Below are positions 10,838 through 19,617 of a DNA stretch of 64,000 nucleotides, piece after piece. The notes below the pieces were generated by a model. The model ran no database searches. It saw only the letters and a program-made list of their open reading frames with translations, and was not told the origin of the DNA. The stretch's first letter is position 1. The number at the start of each line of letters is the position of its first letter. The stretch is from Anniella stebbinsi (taxonomy: Eukaryota > Chordata > Lepidosauria > Squamata > Anniellidae): contig JARDYH010000002.1 in assembly GCA_029215795.1 (NCBI GenBank), forward strand, positions 6,763,501 through 6,827,500. The letters run 5' to 3'. A program made the position numbers and the translations under genes.

Positions 10838-11266
10838 TATGTATCTCTTTCTCACTTACGACAGTTTTTCTAGACGGACATGCCAGGCTTTGCCAAGTCA
10901 TGCTGTCTGTTATTGATTCAGGAAGTTTCTGACAATTGAGCAAGTTTTAATTATTCTGGTAGGCCCAGTTCCTGGAGGTTTTCTATATAGTTTTTTGATG
11001 TGATGCCTGTGACTGATGTGACTAATAGAATAATTGTGACCTTTTCCTGTTGCCATAGTTCTTTGACTTCCATGGCCAGTGGTGTACACTTGTCTCTCTT
11101 TTCGTCTTCCTTTTCAGAAACATTTTTGTCATTTGGTATTGCTATGTCGATGAGGTATGTGTGTTTTTCTTTTTTGTCGATGACCGTTATGTCTGGTCGG
11201 TTGCAGGGTATTGTCTTGTTGGTATGAATTGTTCTGTCCCGGTATATTTTATGATCTGCATATTAT
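10838..11266 (-). mobile_element. R4/Dong-like LINE 3' end, C-terminal remnant
   Basis: On the minus strand it encodes, in broken frames, a DITVIDKK-type block, ATGGAAGTCAAAGAACTATGGCAACAGG (MEVKELWQQ), VTIIL and CSIVRNFLNQ-type residues. These match the C-terminal part of R4/Dong-group non-LTR elements. The same sequence occurs in plus orientation at 49272-49860. It is bordered by an (ATT)n tract at 11267-11311. Confidence 0.55.
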
Positions 11267-11268
11267 TA

Positions 11269-11310
<42 letters not shown>

Positions 11311-11311
11311 C
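11267..11311. repeat. (ATT)n microsatellite
   Basis: About 15 triplets abutting the R4-like LINE fragment. The poly-Tyr and poly-Leu frames are artefacts of it. Confidence 0.95.
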
Positions 11312-11554
11312 ATTATTGCCCCATTCTGAATCACTTCCTGCTTTTGCCAGTTTATTGAGCCTTCCCCCATTTCTGGGAGGTCAATACCAGAGCTCTTCAC
11401 AATCCCATTTTCTTCTTTCTATCCTGAATATGGAACACATTTCAACTCTGCCTCAACTATTTAGTGGCATAGACTATTCTGAGCTCAGGTTTTTACACTC
11501 AAGGATTCTAAAAAAACCCTGTTGTTCAAGTAAGTATCCCCATTCACGTAAGTA

Positions 11555-11700
11555 TCCCATGCTCTTAGTAGGACATTAAGGGGATCATCAGACAGGGAGA
11601 AATCGTGTTTTCTTACCATTGCTCTTACTTCCTGCTGCTCTTCCACTATAGGGATGAGAAAAATCACAATGGAGACAAAGGGGAAACAAGCTGCATCCAC
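11555..11700. mobile_element. Family X fragment
   Basis: Shares GGGATCATCAGACAGGGAGAAATCGTGTTTTCTTACC in pattern with 8945-8985 (GGAGAATCATCCCACAGGGGAAAATCACGC type). It is followed immediately by a MITE at 11701. Confidence 0.4.
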
Positions 11701-11903
11701 CGCCAGATCTACGCCAAGAAGGATATAGCACTATGGAGGCAGTATGAAAGTGGTATATGGGATGTGTTCTATGGGCCCCAACAGTTGTCAGTGCACTTCA
11801 ATACCGCTCTAAAGCAGTAGTGTGGTTCCTGCCTCTTATATACTGCTTTCATACCGCTTTCTTAGTGCTATCTCCTGCTTGGTGTGGATTAGGCCCACAT
11901 GGA
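11701..11903. mobile_element. MITE family 2 (ACACCAAGCAGGATATAGC ends)
   Basis: The left end GCCAGATCTACGCCAAGAAG and the right end CTGCTTGGTGTGGATTAGGC are inverted repeats. The core GGGCCCCAACAGTTGTCAGT is shared with copies at 43405-43515, 48299-48528 and 53538-53724. About 200 bp, no coding capacity; presumed hAT-mobilised. Confidence 0.65.
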
Positions 11904-11990
11904 CCATTCAGTTTAGTGGGACAGTGCCCTCTAGTGGGCATTTTATAGCTAAACTTCTCTGCACACAGTAATAGGTAGGGGTGTGCATCG

Positions 11991-12114
11991 GATCGGATCC
12001 GATCCACGATCCGAATCCGATCCGACCCAAAATTGGGAAAATCCGATCCGATCCGATCCGACCAACCTCCGATCCGATCCGATCCGATCCGACGAGGTCC
12101 GATCCGGATCGGAC
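11991..12114. repeat. (GATCC)n subterminal block, type A end
   Basis: Runs of the pentamer GATCC/GGATC interrupted by ACCCAAAATTGGGAAAAT. It ends in an 18-bp perfect palindrome at 12097-12114 (GTCCGATCCGGATCGGAC). Confidence 0.9.
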
Positions 12115-12162
12115 GCCATTTTGAATGCTTTTTCCCATAGCCAAGTATTGTTTTACAAAAAC

Positions 12163-12770
12163 GCCTATAACTTTTTCATTTTTAAAGATAGAAGGATGAA
12201 ACTTGGGCACATTATACACTGGTTAGGGATAGTTATCTGTGAGAAATTTCAGAAAGATTGGTGCATGCATTTTGTGGCAATTATTTTTTTAATAAATACC
12301 CAGGAATGCCTATAACTTTGTCATTTTTAAAGTTACACACATGAAACTTTGCCACATTGTAGATGGTTCCTTGGGACCTATGTGTGTGAAATTTCAGAAA
12401 CGTAGGTGCTTGTCTTGTGTGGAAATTAATTTTTAGAAAAATGGGTAGTAGTGGGGTAAATACATTTACGCCTCCCATTTTTTTATTTTTGAAGATACAA
12501 ACAGGAAACTTGGGCACATTACAGGTACCACTTGCCTTGATATGTGTGTGAAATTTCAGAAACATTGGAGCTTGCCTTGTGTGGCAATTAATTTTTGAAA
12601 CAATGAGGAAAGAAACACCTATAACTTTTTTATTTTAAAAGTTAGAAGTCTGAACATTGCTCACTTTGTAGATGGGTTAGGGGTAGATATGTGTCAGAAA
12701 TTTCAGAATGATAGGTCCAGGCATTTGATGGCTATGGAATTTTTAAATTAAATGTTTCAAAAAGTTTTCC
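12163..12770. repeat. Four diverged ~150-bp tandem units in the left arm of foldback copy 1
   Basis: Units start near 12163, 12309, 12470 and 12618. Each has the order CTATAACTTT-TCATTTTTAAAG, GGATGAAACTTGGGCACAT, TAGG..TATGTGTG, GAAATTTCAGAAA, TGTGGCAATTAAT. Spacing is 146-161 bp. The same units in inverse order occupy 15370-15965 in the right arm. Confidence 0.85.
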
Positions 12771-13039
12771 ACAGAGGCCCGGTCTTCCCCTCCCGCTTCC
12801 CGCGAAGAAAAAGAAACACTCTCTCGTCTCGATCCCTTTGATCCTTGCTACTAGTATCCATTACAGGGCTCGTGTTTCCATTCCTACTTTCACTTTTTAC
12901 TCAAGCAGAATGGCTGAGCCTAGCTGAGTTTTGCAGCCATGCGTGCAAGGAAGGATCACTCTGGTCTCGATCCCTTTGATCCTTGCTAGTATCCATTACA
13001 GGGCTCGTGTCTGCTTTCCTCTCTCGATCTCTTTGATCC

Positions 13040-13370
13040 TTTGTTCCTCCCCTTCTCCTCCCCCTCGCCGGCGTTGTGTGTGCGCCCCGCCGGTGACCTC
13101 GCGTGCGGGCCGTTTCCTGGGCAGCAGAGGCTCTGCCTGGCTGCTGTGAGGCTCCTGAAGGGCTTGCCTAATGCGGGCTGTTGTGCTCCGCTGGGCCGCG
13201 GGGGTAGGTTGATGATGAAGAGGATGATGGGGAGGGCGTTCAATGCGCCGCCACAGCTCCCTGAGGGGCGGCCTGAATGGCCCCTCCGCTCCAGACACCC
13301 GGCCTCGGCAGCCAGGATACGCTGCCAAGGCTGCCGCCGCCGCCGCCGCCCGCGCGCGCGCACACACAAC
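13040..13370. other. CpG-rich segment in the left arm of foldback copy 1
   Basis: A strongly GC-rich, CpG-dense block with GCGCCCCGCCGG, CGTGCGGGCCG, a (GCC)n run and CGCGCGCGCG, unlike the AT-rich surroundings. It looks like a host promoter or first-exon CpG island captured by the transposon. Plus-strand frame 13041-13400 and two minus-strand frames are open, but open frames on both strands are expected in such GC-rich DNA, so no coding claim is made. The mirrored copy lies at about 14760-15075. Confidence 0.6.
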
Positions 13371-13529
13371 ACCCGTCCATTATCATTTGGGCAGCCCTAA
13401 TTAAGGAGCGCTCAAGAAATGGCGAAACCCCCTCTCCTTTTTTCTTAATTCCTTGCAGCTCCCACGATTTAACCCTTTCCTATCAGCTACAATTAATTAA
13501 TAGTAGGATGACCAGTACCAGGAGACTGG

Positions 13530-13663
13530 TGTCATTTGTATCCATGCGGCACCTGGTGAAATTCCCTCTTCATCACAAAAGTTAAAATTGCAGGAGCTCT
13601 GCTCTCTTTTGTATCTGGTCACTCTAGTATAGCTCCTGCAGCTTTAACTGTCATATGGTCACC
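13530..13663. mobile_element. Captured MITE family 1 fragment inside foldback copy 1
   Basis: GTGTCATTTGTATCCATG, CACCTGGTGAAATTCCCTCT, TGTATCTGGTCACTCTAGTA and CATATGGTCACCCT are hallmarks of MITE family 1. The fragment is repeated at 14139-14272 by the 609-bp duplication. Confidence 0.7.
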
Positions 13664-13979
13664 CTTGTTTCCCAACATACTGCTTCCAATACTGTAGGTA
13701 GAATATTTGCCTCTTTATGATCTCAAGCCTAAAAAAAAGCATCTTGTTTCCCAACATACTGCTTCCAATACTGTAGGTAGAATATTTGCCTCTTTATGAT
13801 CTCAAGCCTAAAAAAAAGCATCTTGTTTCCCAACATACTGCTTCCAATACTGTAGGTAGAATATTTGCCTCTTTATGATCTCAAGCCTAAAAAAAAGCAT
13901 CTTGTTTCCCAACATACTGCTTCCAATACTGTAGGTAGAATATTTGCCTCTTTATGATCTCAAGCCTAAAAAAAAAAAC
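13664..13979. repeat. 79-bp tandem units, four copies
   Basis: Units start at 13664, 13743, 13822 and 13901 and begin CTTGTTTCCCAACATACTGC. The last unit has a lengthened A run. Confidence 0.95.
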
Positions 13980-14272
13980 ACCCGTCCATTATCATTTGGG
14001 CAGCCCTAATTAAGGAGCGCTCAAGAAATGGCGAAACCCCCTCTCCTTTTTTCTTAATTCCTTGCAGCTCCCACGATTTAACCCTTTCCTATCAGCTACA
14101 ATTAATTAATAGTAGGATGACCAGTACCAGGAGACTGGTGTCATTTGTATCCATGCGGCACCTGGTGAAATTCCCTCTTCATCACAAAAGTTAAAATTGC
14201 AGGAGCTCTGCTCTCTTTTGTATCTGGTCACTCTAGTATAGCTCCTGCAGCTTTAACTGTCATATGGTCACC

Positions 14273-14588
14273 CTTGTTTCCCAACATACTGCTTCCAACA
14301 CTGTAGGTAGAATATTTGCCTCTTTATGATCTCAAGCCTAAAAAAAAGCATCTTGTTTCCCAACATACTGCTTCCAATACTGTAGGTAGAATATTTGCCT
14401 CTTTTTGATCTCAAGCCTAAAAAAAAGCATCTTGTTTCCCAACATACTGCTTCCAATACTGTAGGTAGAATATTTGCCTCTTTATGATCTCAAGCCTAAA
14501 AAAAAGCATCTTGTTTCCCAACATACTGCTTCCAATACTGTAGGTAGAATATTTGCCTCTTTATGATCTCAAGCCTAAAAAAAAAAAA
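14273..14588. repeat. 79-bp tandem units, second set of four
   Basis: Units at about 14273, 14352, 14431 and 14510 duplicate the set at 13664 as part of the 609-bp duplication. Confidence 0.93.
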
Positions 14589-14759
14589 ACATTTGTACAC
14601 ACCAGTCTCCTGGTACTGGTCATCCTACTATTAATTAATTGTAGCTGATAGGAAAGGGTTAAATCGTGGGAGCTGCAAGGAATTAAGAAAAAAGGAGAGG
14701 GGGTTTTGCCATTTTTTGAGCGCTCCTTAATTAGGGCTGCCCAAATGATAATGGACGGG

Positions 14760-15075
14760 TGGTGTGTGTGCGCGCGCGGGCGGCGGCGGCGGGCTTGGCA
14801 GCGTATCCTCCTGGCTGCCGAGGCCGGGTGTCTGGAGCGGGGGGCCATTCAGGCCGCCCCTCAGGGAGCTGTGGCGGCGCATTGAACGCCCTCCCCATCA
14901 TCCTCTTCATCATCAACCTACCCCCGCGGCCCAGCGGAGCACAACAGCCCGCATTAGGCAAGCCCTTCAGGAGCCTCACAGCAGCCAGGCAGAGCCTCTG
15001 CTGCCAAGGAACCGGCCCGCACGCGAGGGCACCGGCGGGGCGCACACACAACGCCGGCGAGGGGGAGGAGAAGGG
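14760..15075. other. CpG-rich segment in the right arm of foldback copy 1
   Basis: Inverted counterpart of 13040-13370 with a few substitutions and a shorter GCC/GGC run. It is held in the same relative place of the opposite arm, so capture preceded or accompanied formation of the palindrome, or the arms have been homogenised. Confidence 0.6.
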
Positions 15076-16145
15076 GTGGAACAAAGGATCAAAGAGATCG
15101 AGAGAGGAAAGCAGACACGAGCCCTGTAATGGATACTAGCAAGGATCAAAGGGATCGAGACCAGAGTGATCCTTCCTTGCACGCATGGCTGCAAAACTCA
15201 GCTAGGCTCAGCCGTTCTGCTTGAGTAAAAAGTGAAAGTAGGAAAGGAAACATGAGCCCTGTAATGGATACTAGTAGCAAGGATCAAAGGGATCGAGACG
15301 AGAGAGTGTTTCTTTTTCTTCGCGGGAAGCGGGAGGGGAAGACCGGGCCTCTGTGGAAAACTTTTTGAAACATTTAATTTAAAAATTCCATAGCCATCAA
15401 ATGCCTGGACCTATCATTCTGAAATTTCTGACACATATCTACCCCTAACCCATCTACAAAGTGAGCAATGTTCAGACTTCTAACTTTTAAAATAAAAAAG
15501 TTATAGGTGTTTCTTTCCTCATTGTTTCAAAAATTAATTGCCACACAAGGCAAGCTCCAATGTTTCTGAAATTTCACACACATATCAAGCCAAGTGGTAC
15601 CTGTAATGCGCCCATGTTTCCTGTTTGTATCTTCAAAACTAAAAAAATGGGAGGCGTAACTGTATTTACCCCACCACTACCCATTTTTCTAAAATTAATT
15701 TCCACACAAGGCAAGCACCTACGTTTCTGAAATTTCACACACATACGTCCCAAGGTACCATCTACAATGTGGCAAAGTTTCATGTGTGTAACTTTAAAAA
15801 TGACAAAGTTATAGGCATTCCTGGGTATTTATTAAAAAATTAATTGCCACAAAATTCATGCACCAATCTTTCTGAAATTTCTCACAGATAACTATCCCTA
15901 ACCAGTGTATAATGTGCCCAAGTTTCATCCTTCTATCTTTAAAAATGAAAAAGTTATAGGCGTTTTTGTAAAACAATACTTGGCTATGGGAAAAAGCATT
16001 CAAAATGGCGTCCGATCCGGATCGGACATCTGGTCCGATCCGATCCGACCAGCCTCCGATCCGATCCGATCCGATCCGACCCCCCAGGTCCGATTCCGAT
16101 CCGCTATCCGATCCGATCCGGGGGGTCAGTGCACATCCCTAGTAA

Positions 16146-16464
16146 TAGGCTGACCATCTGAAAAGGAGGACAGGGCTCATATAACTTTAACAGTTGTAGA
16201 GAAAAGGGAATTTCAGCAGGTGTCATTTGTATGCAATTAGTTCCTGGTGAAATTCCCTCTTCATCACAACTGCTAAAGGTGCAGGCACTATACTAGAGTG
16301 ACCATATACAAAAGAAGGCAGGGCTCTGCAACTTTAACTGTTGTGATGAAGAGGGAATATCACCAGGAACTAATTGCATACAAATGACACTGGTTGAAAT
16401 TCCCTTTTCTCTACAACTGTTAAAGTTATATGAGCCCTGTCCTCCTTTTCAGATGGTCAGCCTA
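16146..16464. mobile_element. MITE family 1 copy (host of foldback copy 1)
   Basis: 319 bp with inverted ends TAGGCTGACCATCTGAAAAG and the complement at 16445-16464. The flanks are CACAGTA-A before the foldback (11963-11971) and CACAGTA-G after 16464, a 7-of-8 match. The first four bases TAGG are duplicated at 11972-11975 because the foldback inserted there. The interior is an imperfect palindrome with a second set of internal inverted motifs (GGTGAAATTCCCTCTTCATC). Confidence 0.85.
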
Positions 16465-16573
16465 CACAGTAGGAAATGGAGACCAATTTCGTTATAACTC
16501 AGAGAGTTACATTTTGTTTGGACTACCTTACTATGAAAGAAATGGAAGAAGGAGCAGGAAACCCATGGGAGGT

Positions 16574-16760
16574 GCATAGGAAGCAGACAGCTTTGTGAGA
16601 GGGACCTGCGAAAATCCATCAGTGCCCAGTAAAGAGTGTGCTATAAAACACCCATCTGATGACACTCCAAGGGCTCATCAACAACTACGGGTGTAGAGGG
16701 AGAGGGGAGGATCATCACAGACTTACTTTCTTCTACGATCCTCCTTCAGCATCTAGATGG
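16574..16760. mobile_element. Family X fragment
   Basis: GTGAGAGGGACCTGCGAAAA and CAGTGCCCAGTAAAGAGTG match the end of the repeat at 9225-9290 and 55455-55515. Confidence 0.4.
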
Positions 16761-16769
16761 CTGTGCGTC

Positions 16770-17405
16770 ATCCCAGGAGCCATTTTTGTTGCTGGTAACT
16801 TCGAGGCTCGACTTCTGCAAGGCGCTGTATATAGGGCTGCCTCTTTGTCTAGTCAGGAAATTTCAACTAGTTCAAAAATATGGCAGCCAGGTTGGTCACC
16901 GGTACACCTAGATGTGACCATATCACACCAGCTTTATGATCACTCCACTGGCTGCCAATTAGTTTCCAGGTGAAGTACAAAGTGTTGGTCATCGCCTTGA
17001 AAGCCCTACATGGTTTAGGTCCAGGTTACCTGCGGGATCGCCTTCTCCTGTACAATCCGCCCCGCATGCTCAGGTCCTCTGGGAAGTATTTACTACAGCC
17101 AGCCAAGACTACGCTGTTAACCGTTACCCAGAGGGCCTTCTCTTCTGCCGCTCCCAGACTGTGGAATGGCCTGCCGGGAGAGATCTAACAACTTAACAGT
17201 CTTCTGGAATTTAAGAGAGCTATAAAGACTGATCTATTCTGGCAGGCCTACCCAGTCGAATTTTAAAAGTTTTATTGTTTTTAATAATGTATTATTTTAT
17301 ATGCTTTTAATGAGTTTTATGTATTTTATATTGTTTGTATTGATGTTGTTCCCCACCTCGATCCAGAGGGAGAGGCGGGTAAGAAATAAATATATTATTA
17401 TTTTT
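16770..17405 (+). mobile_element. L2-like LINE 3' portion with C-terminal coding remnant
   Basis: The + strand encodes, with small breaks, LLVTSRLDFCKALYIG (16776 onward), a LTGT..D..ITP..LHWLP-like stretch, then VKYKVLVIALKALHGLGPGY and RAFSSAAPRLWNGLPGEI. This is the C-terminal region after the reverse transcriptase of L2/CR1-clade LINEs. The 3' UTR ends in CCTCGATCCAGAGGGAGAGG and ATAAATATATTATTA. Truncated on the 5' side; inactive. Confidence 0.75.
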
Positions 17406-17425
17406 ATTATGAGGAGGAGATGTGT

Positions 17426-17765
17426 GCGGCAGAAAAAGTAAGGAATCTCCCACACACTACAATCCTGGGGATGGCAAAATGGCTGCCCCCCACCCCATGG
17501 GCACAGAGCCATCCCGCACAGCTCTGTGTCCTTTTCAGGACCCAGGAATGCACACCACACCAGGCACGGACCTCGGGATGGTCCCGGGACAGGGGGAAAG
17601 CCGGGATATCCCTGGTTCCATTTATCCCGGAATCATTCCTCGGTCATCCCTAGTTGACCCCGGGATCCCCTGTGCATCTTATGGATGCACAGGGATGACC
17701 TTGAGGCAACCCCAGGATAAATGGCTGGTGTAGACAAGGCTGAAGCGTCACACTCTACGATAATG
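17426..17765. mobile_element. MITE family 3 (TTTATCCCGGG / GGCTGGTGTAGACA)
   Basis: CCCTGTGCATCTTATGGATGCACAGGG forms a palindrome near 17665-17693. Multiple CCCGGGAT motifs precede the right end AAATGGCTGGTGTAGACAAGGC. The same family appears at 50445-51008 in the inverse layout (GTCTACACCAGCCATTTATCC). Ends and target duplication unresolved. Confidence 0.5.
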
Positions 17766-17959
17766 TAACATTGGTCCCAGTGTCATCCTTCCAGCAGGCC
17801 TCTGTCTAGAGGTAAGCTTTCTCTTTGGAGAATTCTCCATGTCAAGGCCAGAACATAAATAAATAACAGTTCCTCCCCCCCCCCCACTTTCCAATCCCTA
17901 ATGAACAGATCATTCGTTATGAGAAACTTGTGCATATGCACAATTTAAATTGTCTTCAC

Positions 17960-18215
17960 TTGATATTATAGGAAATATCATTCTTAATTCATTTGGCATT
18001 TTATTATTTTAGTTCTCCCAAAATAAATGAATTCTGAAAGGTTACTGGAGATGTTCCTATCAGACATCTTATCTGGCAATGAACAGGAAGGAGGGGGGGA
18101 AATGGCTATGTACATTGCAAACCCTAATCTAAATGTGTCATTAGATTGCGAACAAGTTGTTAATGTCGTCCTTGAAATGTCGTCCTTGCACTGAAGATAT
18201 GTAGAAGGTGGCATC
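17960..18215. other. AT-rich unassigned segment, candidate conserved non-coding DNA
   Basis: Free of recognisable repeats, AT-rich, with TCATTTGGCATTTTATTA and several TAAT/ATTA motifs. Judged only by composition; conservation cannot be tested here. Confidence 0.2.
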
Positions 18216-18613
18216 ACTGCCGTTCAGCGGAGCTGGCTCCCAAGCTCTTTCATTTTCCATCTATTTTATGGTGAAATGTATCATTTATAGTGGCTCCCGT
18301 TCAAATGAAGCTAAGGATAGGAAAGTGTGTGGAACAAACTTGGACAAGGGAAATGGCACACATCTAAGACCAGGGACGTCTAGCCAGTTTAGGGTTTATT
18401 CATTTATTGACTTCTTTATTTTTGCATGTTTTAAAACAATTGGAGGGGAAAGTCACCCAATTCCTGCCTGTTTCTGGAGATCATCATTAAACCCCAACAT
18501 AACCACTAAAAGCCAATCCAATCCCCTCATGAGCAATGTTTGCACCCAAAGCTCTTTGATGCATCCAAAGTTGTTAATTAGCTCTGTAGCCGGAGTGACA
18601 CTTGCTATGTATT

Positions 18614-18926
18614 AGGGTGACCCAATGGAAAGGAGGACAGGGCTCCTGCATCTTTAACAGTTGCATAGAAATTTCAGCAGGTGTCATTTGTATATATGCA
18701 AAACCAGGTGAAATACTCTCCTCATTGCAACAATTAAAGCTGCAGAAGCCGAGCTGTCTCTTGTATCTGGTCAAGCGGGCAGGGCTCCTGCAGCTTCAAC
18801 TGTTGTGATGAAGAGGGGATTTCACCAGGTGCTGCATGCATACAAATGACACCTGCTGAAGTTCCCTTTTCAGTGCAACTGTTAAAGATACAAGAGCCCT
18901 GTCCTCCTTTTCATAGGGTCACCCTA
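18614..18926. mobile_element. MITE family 1 copy
   Basis: 313 bp, ends AGGGTGACCCAATGGAAAGG and CCTTTTCATAGGGTCACCCTA. Flanked by perfect 8-bp duplications TATGTATT (18606-18613 and 18927-18934). This copy belongs to a subfamily with CTCCTGCATCTTTAACAG and a CATGCATACAAATG core. Confidence 0.85.
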
Positions 18927-18934
18927 TATGTATT

Positions 18935-19575
18935 CACTGCATTGACCCTTTGCTTACACTTGTGGTTGTGTCTGTGTGTCTATGTGTGTGTGTGAGAGAG
19001 AGAGAGATCCCCTGCTAACACCATTCCAGCAGTGTTTCTTTGGCAAGGATGTAGGCTATATTCTGGAAATATTTACCACTGCTGTAGGCAAGGAGAGCTT
19101 TGCTAGAGCCCAGGAAAGCAACACAGCCTTGTCCTTTACCGTGCAGTTCCTGGGCCAAACTGGATATTTTACAAATGCATGTTACAGCCTTCTGATGTTC
19201 TGTTGTTTTCCATGAAAATCAAGCATTCAGAGACTTGCCAGTTCGAGCAGAAGAAGATTATGCTGGGGCTGGTTAACCCTTCTGCCTCCAGCCATTTCCC
19301 ATACAAAACACAAACCGCAGTGTGTTTCTCAGACGTGAGGAAAGAGGCTGTTGAATCTGAGAAGGAAAATGACAGCGAGGGAAGGGTTAATCAACCCCTG
19401 CCATTTCCCTACTCAAATGTACACCCACCCAAAGCTGCTTTTCAGTTCTAAAAAGTTAGGAGATGGAACACATGTAAAATTATCCTGTTTGTTCCTGGTG
19501 TGGTTCAGATCCAACCTTGCTAGCATCCAAATGAGGAGACCCCTAGTTCAAATCCTGGTCAAAGTTGACACTGTT

Positions 19576-19577
<2 letters not shown>
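18935..19577. other. Unassigned DNA with a TG/GA tract
   Basis: A TGTGTG-GAGAGA tract lies near 18975-19008. No other structure recognised. Confidence 0.4.

Positions 19578-19616
<39 letters not shown>
19578..19616. repeat. (CA)n microsatellite
   Basis: About 19 uninterrupted CA units. Confidence 0.97.

Positions 19617-19617
<1 letters not shown>

Larger units (their letters stand above)
13371..14588. repeat. 609-bp tandem duplication at the centre of foldback copy 1
   Basis: 13371-13979 and 13980-14588 are near-identical direct repeats, offset exactly 609 bp. They begin ACCCGTCCATTATCATTTGG and each ends in four 79-bp units. Few differences are visible (for example CAACACTG for CAATACTG near 14297, and TTTTTGATC for TTTATGATC near 14402), so the duplication is recent. 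Confidence 0.92.
11976..16141. mobile_element. Foldback element copy 1 (hAT-like, 4166 bp)
   Basis: The element is bounded by identical 8-bp direct repeats GTAATAGG (11968-11975 and 16142-16149). Its termini are TAGGGGTGTGCA on the left and the complement of TAGGGATGTGCA on the right. Eight-bp duplications and this terminus fit the hAT superfamily. Inward lie unequal (GATCC)n-rich blocks of ~120-140 bp, then ~1.5-kb inverted arms (about 12097-13541 against 14598-16027) that are nearly identical. Each arm contains ~150-bp diverged tandem units and a CpG-rich segment. The centre (13541-14598) is a tandem duplication carrying 79-bp units and MITE fragments. No transposase is encoded, so it must be mobilised in trans if at all. 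It is inserted four bases inside a MITE family 1 copy. Confidence 0.85.

Noticed and set aside
12097..12114. GATCC runs read as telomeric or restriction-related repeats
   Set aside because: The pentamer does not match the vertebrate telomere TTAGGG, and its position at every end of one transposon family explains it.
12996..13400. Overlapping 119-128 aa open frames in the CpG-rich segment of the foldback
   Set aside because: Open on both strands and several frames at once, composed of Arg/Ala/Pro-rich low-complexity sequence; explained by high GC and mirrored only because the arms are inverted copies.
13664..14588. Regular 79-bp repeats considered as a CRISPR-like array
   Set aside because: Units are fully identical with no variable spacers and lie inside a vertebrate transposon.
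11976..16141. Long inverted repeat dismissed as assembly artefact
   Set aside because: Arms differ by scattered substitutions, two other loci show the same architecture, and clean 8-bp duplications flank it, so it is a genuine element; only the 609-bp duplication needs read support.
18376..18615. Possible host exon in the 135-aa frame 18208-18615
   Set aside because: No conserved domain, low coding character, and its end runs up to the MITE at 18614.
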